Below are positions 31,400-32,194 of a stretch of DNA of 32,194 nucleotides, piece by piece. Both the position numbers and the translations under genes were made by a program. The DNA comes from Gemmatimonadota bacterium (lineage in GTDB: Bacteria > Gemmatimonadota > Gemmatimonadetes > Longimicrobiales > Gaopeijiaceae). Each line of letters opens with the position of its first letter. The first letter of the stretch is position 1. The notes below the pieces were generated by a model, which ran no database searches, had not been told where the DNA came from, and worked only from the letters and a program-made list of their open reading frames with translations. The DNA is taken from positions 1 through 32,194 of the forward strand of contig JABDLS010000134.1 in the NCBI GenBank assembly GCA_013002885.1, in the 5' to 3' direction.

Positions 31400-32194
31400 T
31401 CATAAGACGGCGGTGAGGAGGTAGCCCAGACCCACCGCCGCAAGGAGGGTGGCGACCAGGAGGAGGATGACCCTGCCCATGCCGCTGTCGCCGACCACAG
31501 GGGTCGCCAACGAATCGGAGGTGGTCGTGCTCTCACCTCTCCGCGTCGTGCTCTCGCCTCCACGCGCCGTGCTCTCGCCTCCACGCGCCGTGCTCTCCCC
31601 TTCACGCGCCGTGCTCTCCCCTCCACGCACCGTGCCCGCCGCCGATACCTCCAACGGTACCGCCGGCCTGCGTGCCTCCGCTCCCATCTGGGCCGCGACC
31701 CAAGCGGCGGTTCCACTCCCCACCCCCGTCACGGCTCTCACCATGGGGAAGAACTCCTGGAGTGCTGGAGGCGCTGGATCTTCCGCGCCCCCAAGGAGCA
31801 CGATGTCGGGGGCGGACCCCAGAAAAGCCGACGTTTCCGGGTCGACCACCCGCAGGTAGAGAAGGACCAATACCTCGGCCTCGGTCATGCCCGCGGCCAG
31901 CCGGGGCCAGCGTCCACTCGTCACCACAGCGGCGGGATCGGCGACGGGCGTTCCAGCGGTGATGAGAAAGAAGCCATCGTCGTCCACCGACCGAGCGACA
32001 CGGGCGATGGACGCACCGTACAGTGCGGCATCCGACAGCCCTTCACGGTTCTCGAGGCCAACGGCCTCATGAAGGGAGGGGGCCCGCAGCGCGGCGTCGA
32101 CGAGGATCACCCTGCGCCCGGAGGCGCTCCATGACCGCGCGAGGTCGACCGCGGCACCAGCCGCCCACCCCTGCGAGGTCCCTGTTTCCGTAGC
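31400..32194 (-). CDS. P-loop/BY-kinase-like protein with degenerate nucleotide site, C-terminal membrane helix (5' end beyond window)
   Basis: The frame is open to the right edge, so the start is outside; 264 residues are visible. The first part matches the ParA/CpsD-like region: LARSWSASGRRVILVDAALR, then PSLHEAVGLENREGLSDAALYG, which parallels the LVDADLRRPSLH and GLSDVL text of bacterial tyrosine kinases. The Walker A seen at the very edge, TGTSQGWAAGAA, has no lysine. The Walker A' Asp-Leu is Ala-Leu, and the Walker B-like IVLLGGAED lacks a DSPP. After the domain come five heptapeptide repeats (R-x-G-E-S-T-A/T, near residues 188-222) and a final membrane helix (GRVILLLVATLLAAVGLGYLL). 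It is likely to be a membrane-tethered pseudo-ATPase. It is placed directly upstream of smc. Confidence 0.65.
   Translation of the reverse strand, partial: ATETGTSQGWAAGAAVDLARSWSASGRRVILVDAALRAPSLHEAVGLENREGLSDAALYGASIARVARSVDDDGFFLITAGTPVADPAAVVTSGRWPRLAAGMTEAEVLVLLYLRVVDPETSAFLGSAPDIVLLGGAEDPAPPALQEFFPMVRAVTGVGSGTAAWVAAQMGAEARRPAVPLEVSAAGTVRGGESTAREGESTARGGESTARGGESTTRRGESTTTSDSLATPVVGDSGMGRVILLLVATLLAAVGLGYLLTAVL
31527..31631 (-). repeat. Five tandem 21-nt units encoding a heptapeptide linker
   Basis: Five copies of a 21-nt unit lie head to tail with a few base changes; on the plus strand each begins GTGCTCTC. The units keep the reading frame and encode R-G-G-E-S-T-A type heptapeptides just before the membrane helix of the P-loop-like protein. 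The third-base and internal substitutions differ between copies, so the array is not newly expanded. Copy number may vary between strains. Confidence 0.9.

Noticed and set aside
31527..31631. Regular repeats that might be taken for a small CRISPR array
   Set aside because: The units are directly joined with no spacers, keep a 21-nt period and lie inside a coding frame as heptapeptides. There are no cas genes.
31366..31716. N-terminal extension of SMC
   Set aside because: It is Arg-rich with heptad repeats that are the antisense image of the repeat in the neighbouring gene, and SMC proteins begin at the MKLKKLQLQGF-type start.

Overview
This is a GC-rich, densely packed chromosomal segment from a Gram-negative-type bacterium: it encodes a TolC-like outer-membrane channel, a periplasmic adaptor and signal-peptide proteins. 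The mix of a Ras-like MglA GTPase, a BshB1-type deacetylase, an orphan RsbRD_N-like protein, an NtrY-like giant kinase and an ffs-dnaX-ybaB-recR block suggests Gemmatimonadota or a close relative. That placement is inferred from gene content and style, not from a marker phylogeny. I see no phage, integrase, transposase, CRISPR array or tRNA. Most of the window is core-genome.

Left part (1-7.9 kb): the tail of a small membrane protein ends at 163. A minus-strand group follows, transcribed in the order giant multi-membrane NtrY-like histidine kinase (6460 to 2432), RsbRD_N-like helical protein, PLP-dependent group II amino-acid decarboxylase. Divergent from the kinase, with overlapping 5' ends, is a creatininase-fold protein with an altered metal site, then a secreted beta-rich protein.

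Efflux block (8.1-14.2 kb, plus strand): TolC-like channel, HlyD/MacA-like adaptor and two MacB/FtsX-type permeases, without an ATPase gene in the window. A BshB1/LmbE deacetylase follows. A short HIRAN-domain protein sits convergent to it and divergent from the next block.

Sulfur/tRNA block (14.7-17.3 kb, plus): cysteine desulfurase and mnmA overlap by ATGA and probably form a tRNA 2-thiouridine sulfur relay. A short HEAT-like gene that looks frameshifted comes next.

Housekeeping block (17.4-25.3 kb, minus): the transcription order is ffs (SRP RNA, with its own promoter and terminator), dnaX, ybaB, recR, a small membrane protein, mglA, pgsA, cinA, grpE, dnaJ. The ffs-dnaX-ybaB-recR order matches the Bacillus scr-dnaX-yaaK-recR arrangement. 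The SRP RNA has an unusual apical loop.

Right part (25.4-32.2 kb): yraN on plus. On minus, the order is a truncated P-loop/BY-kinase-like protein with a degenerate Walker A and a heptapeptide repeat, smc, an MBL-fold RNase Z-like hydrolase, and DAHP synthase. No complete new defence or mobile system is evident. The best leads are the SRP RNA loop, the pseudo-ATPase beside smc, the ATPase-less exporter operon and the altered creatininase-fold protein.
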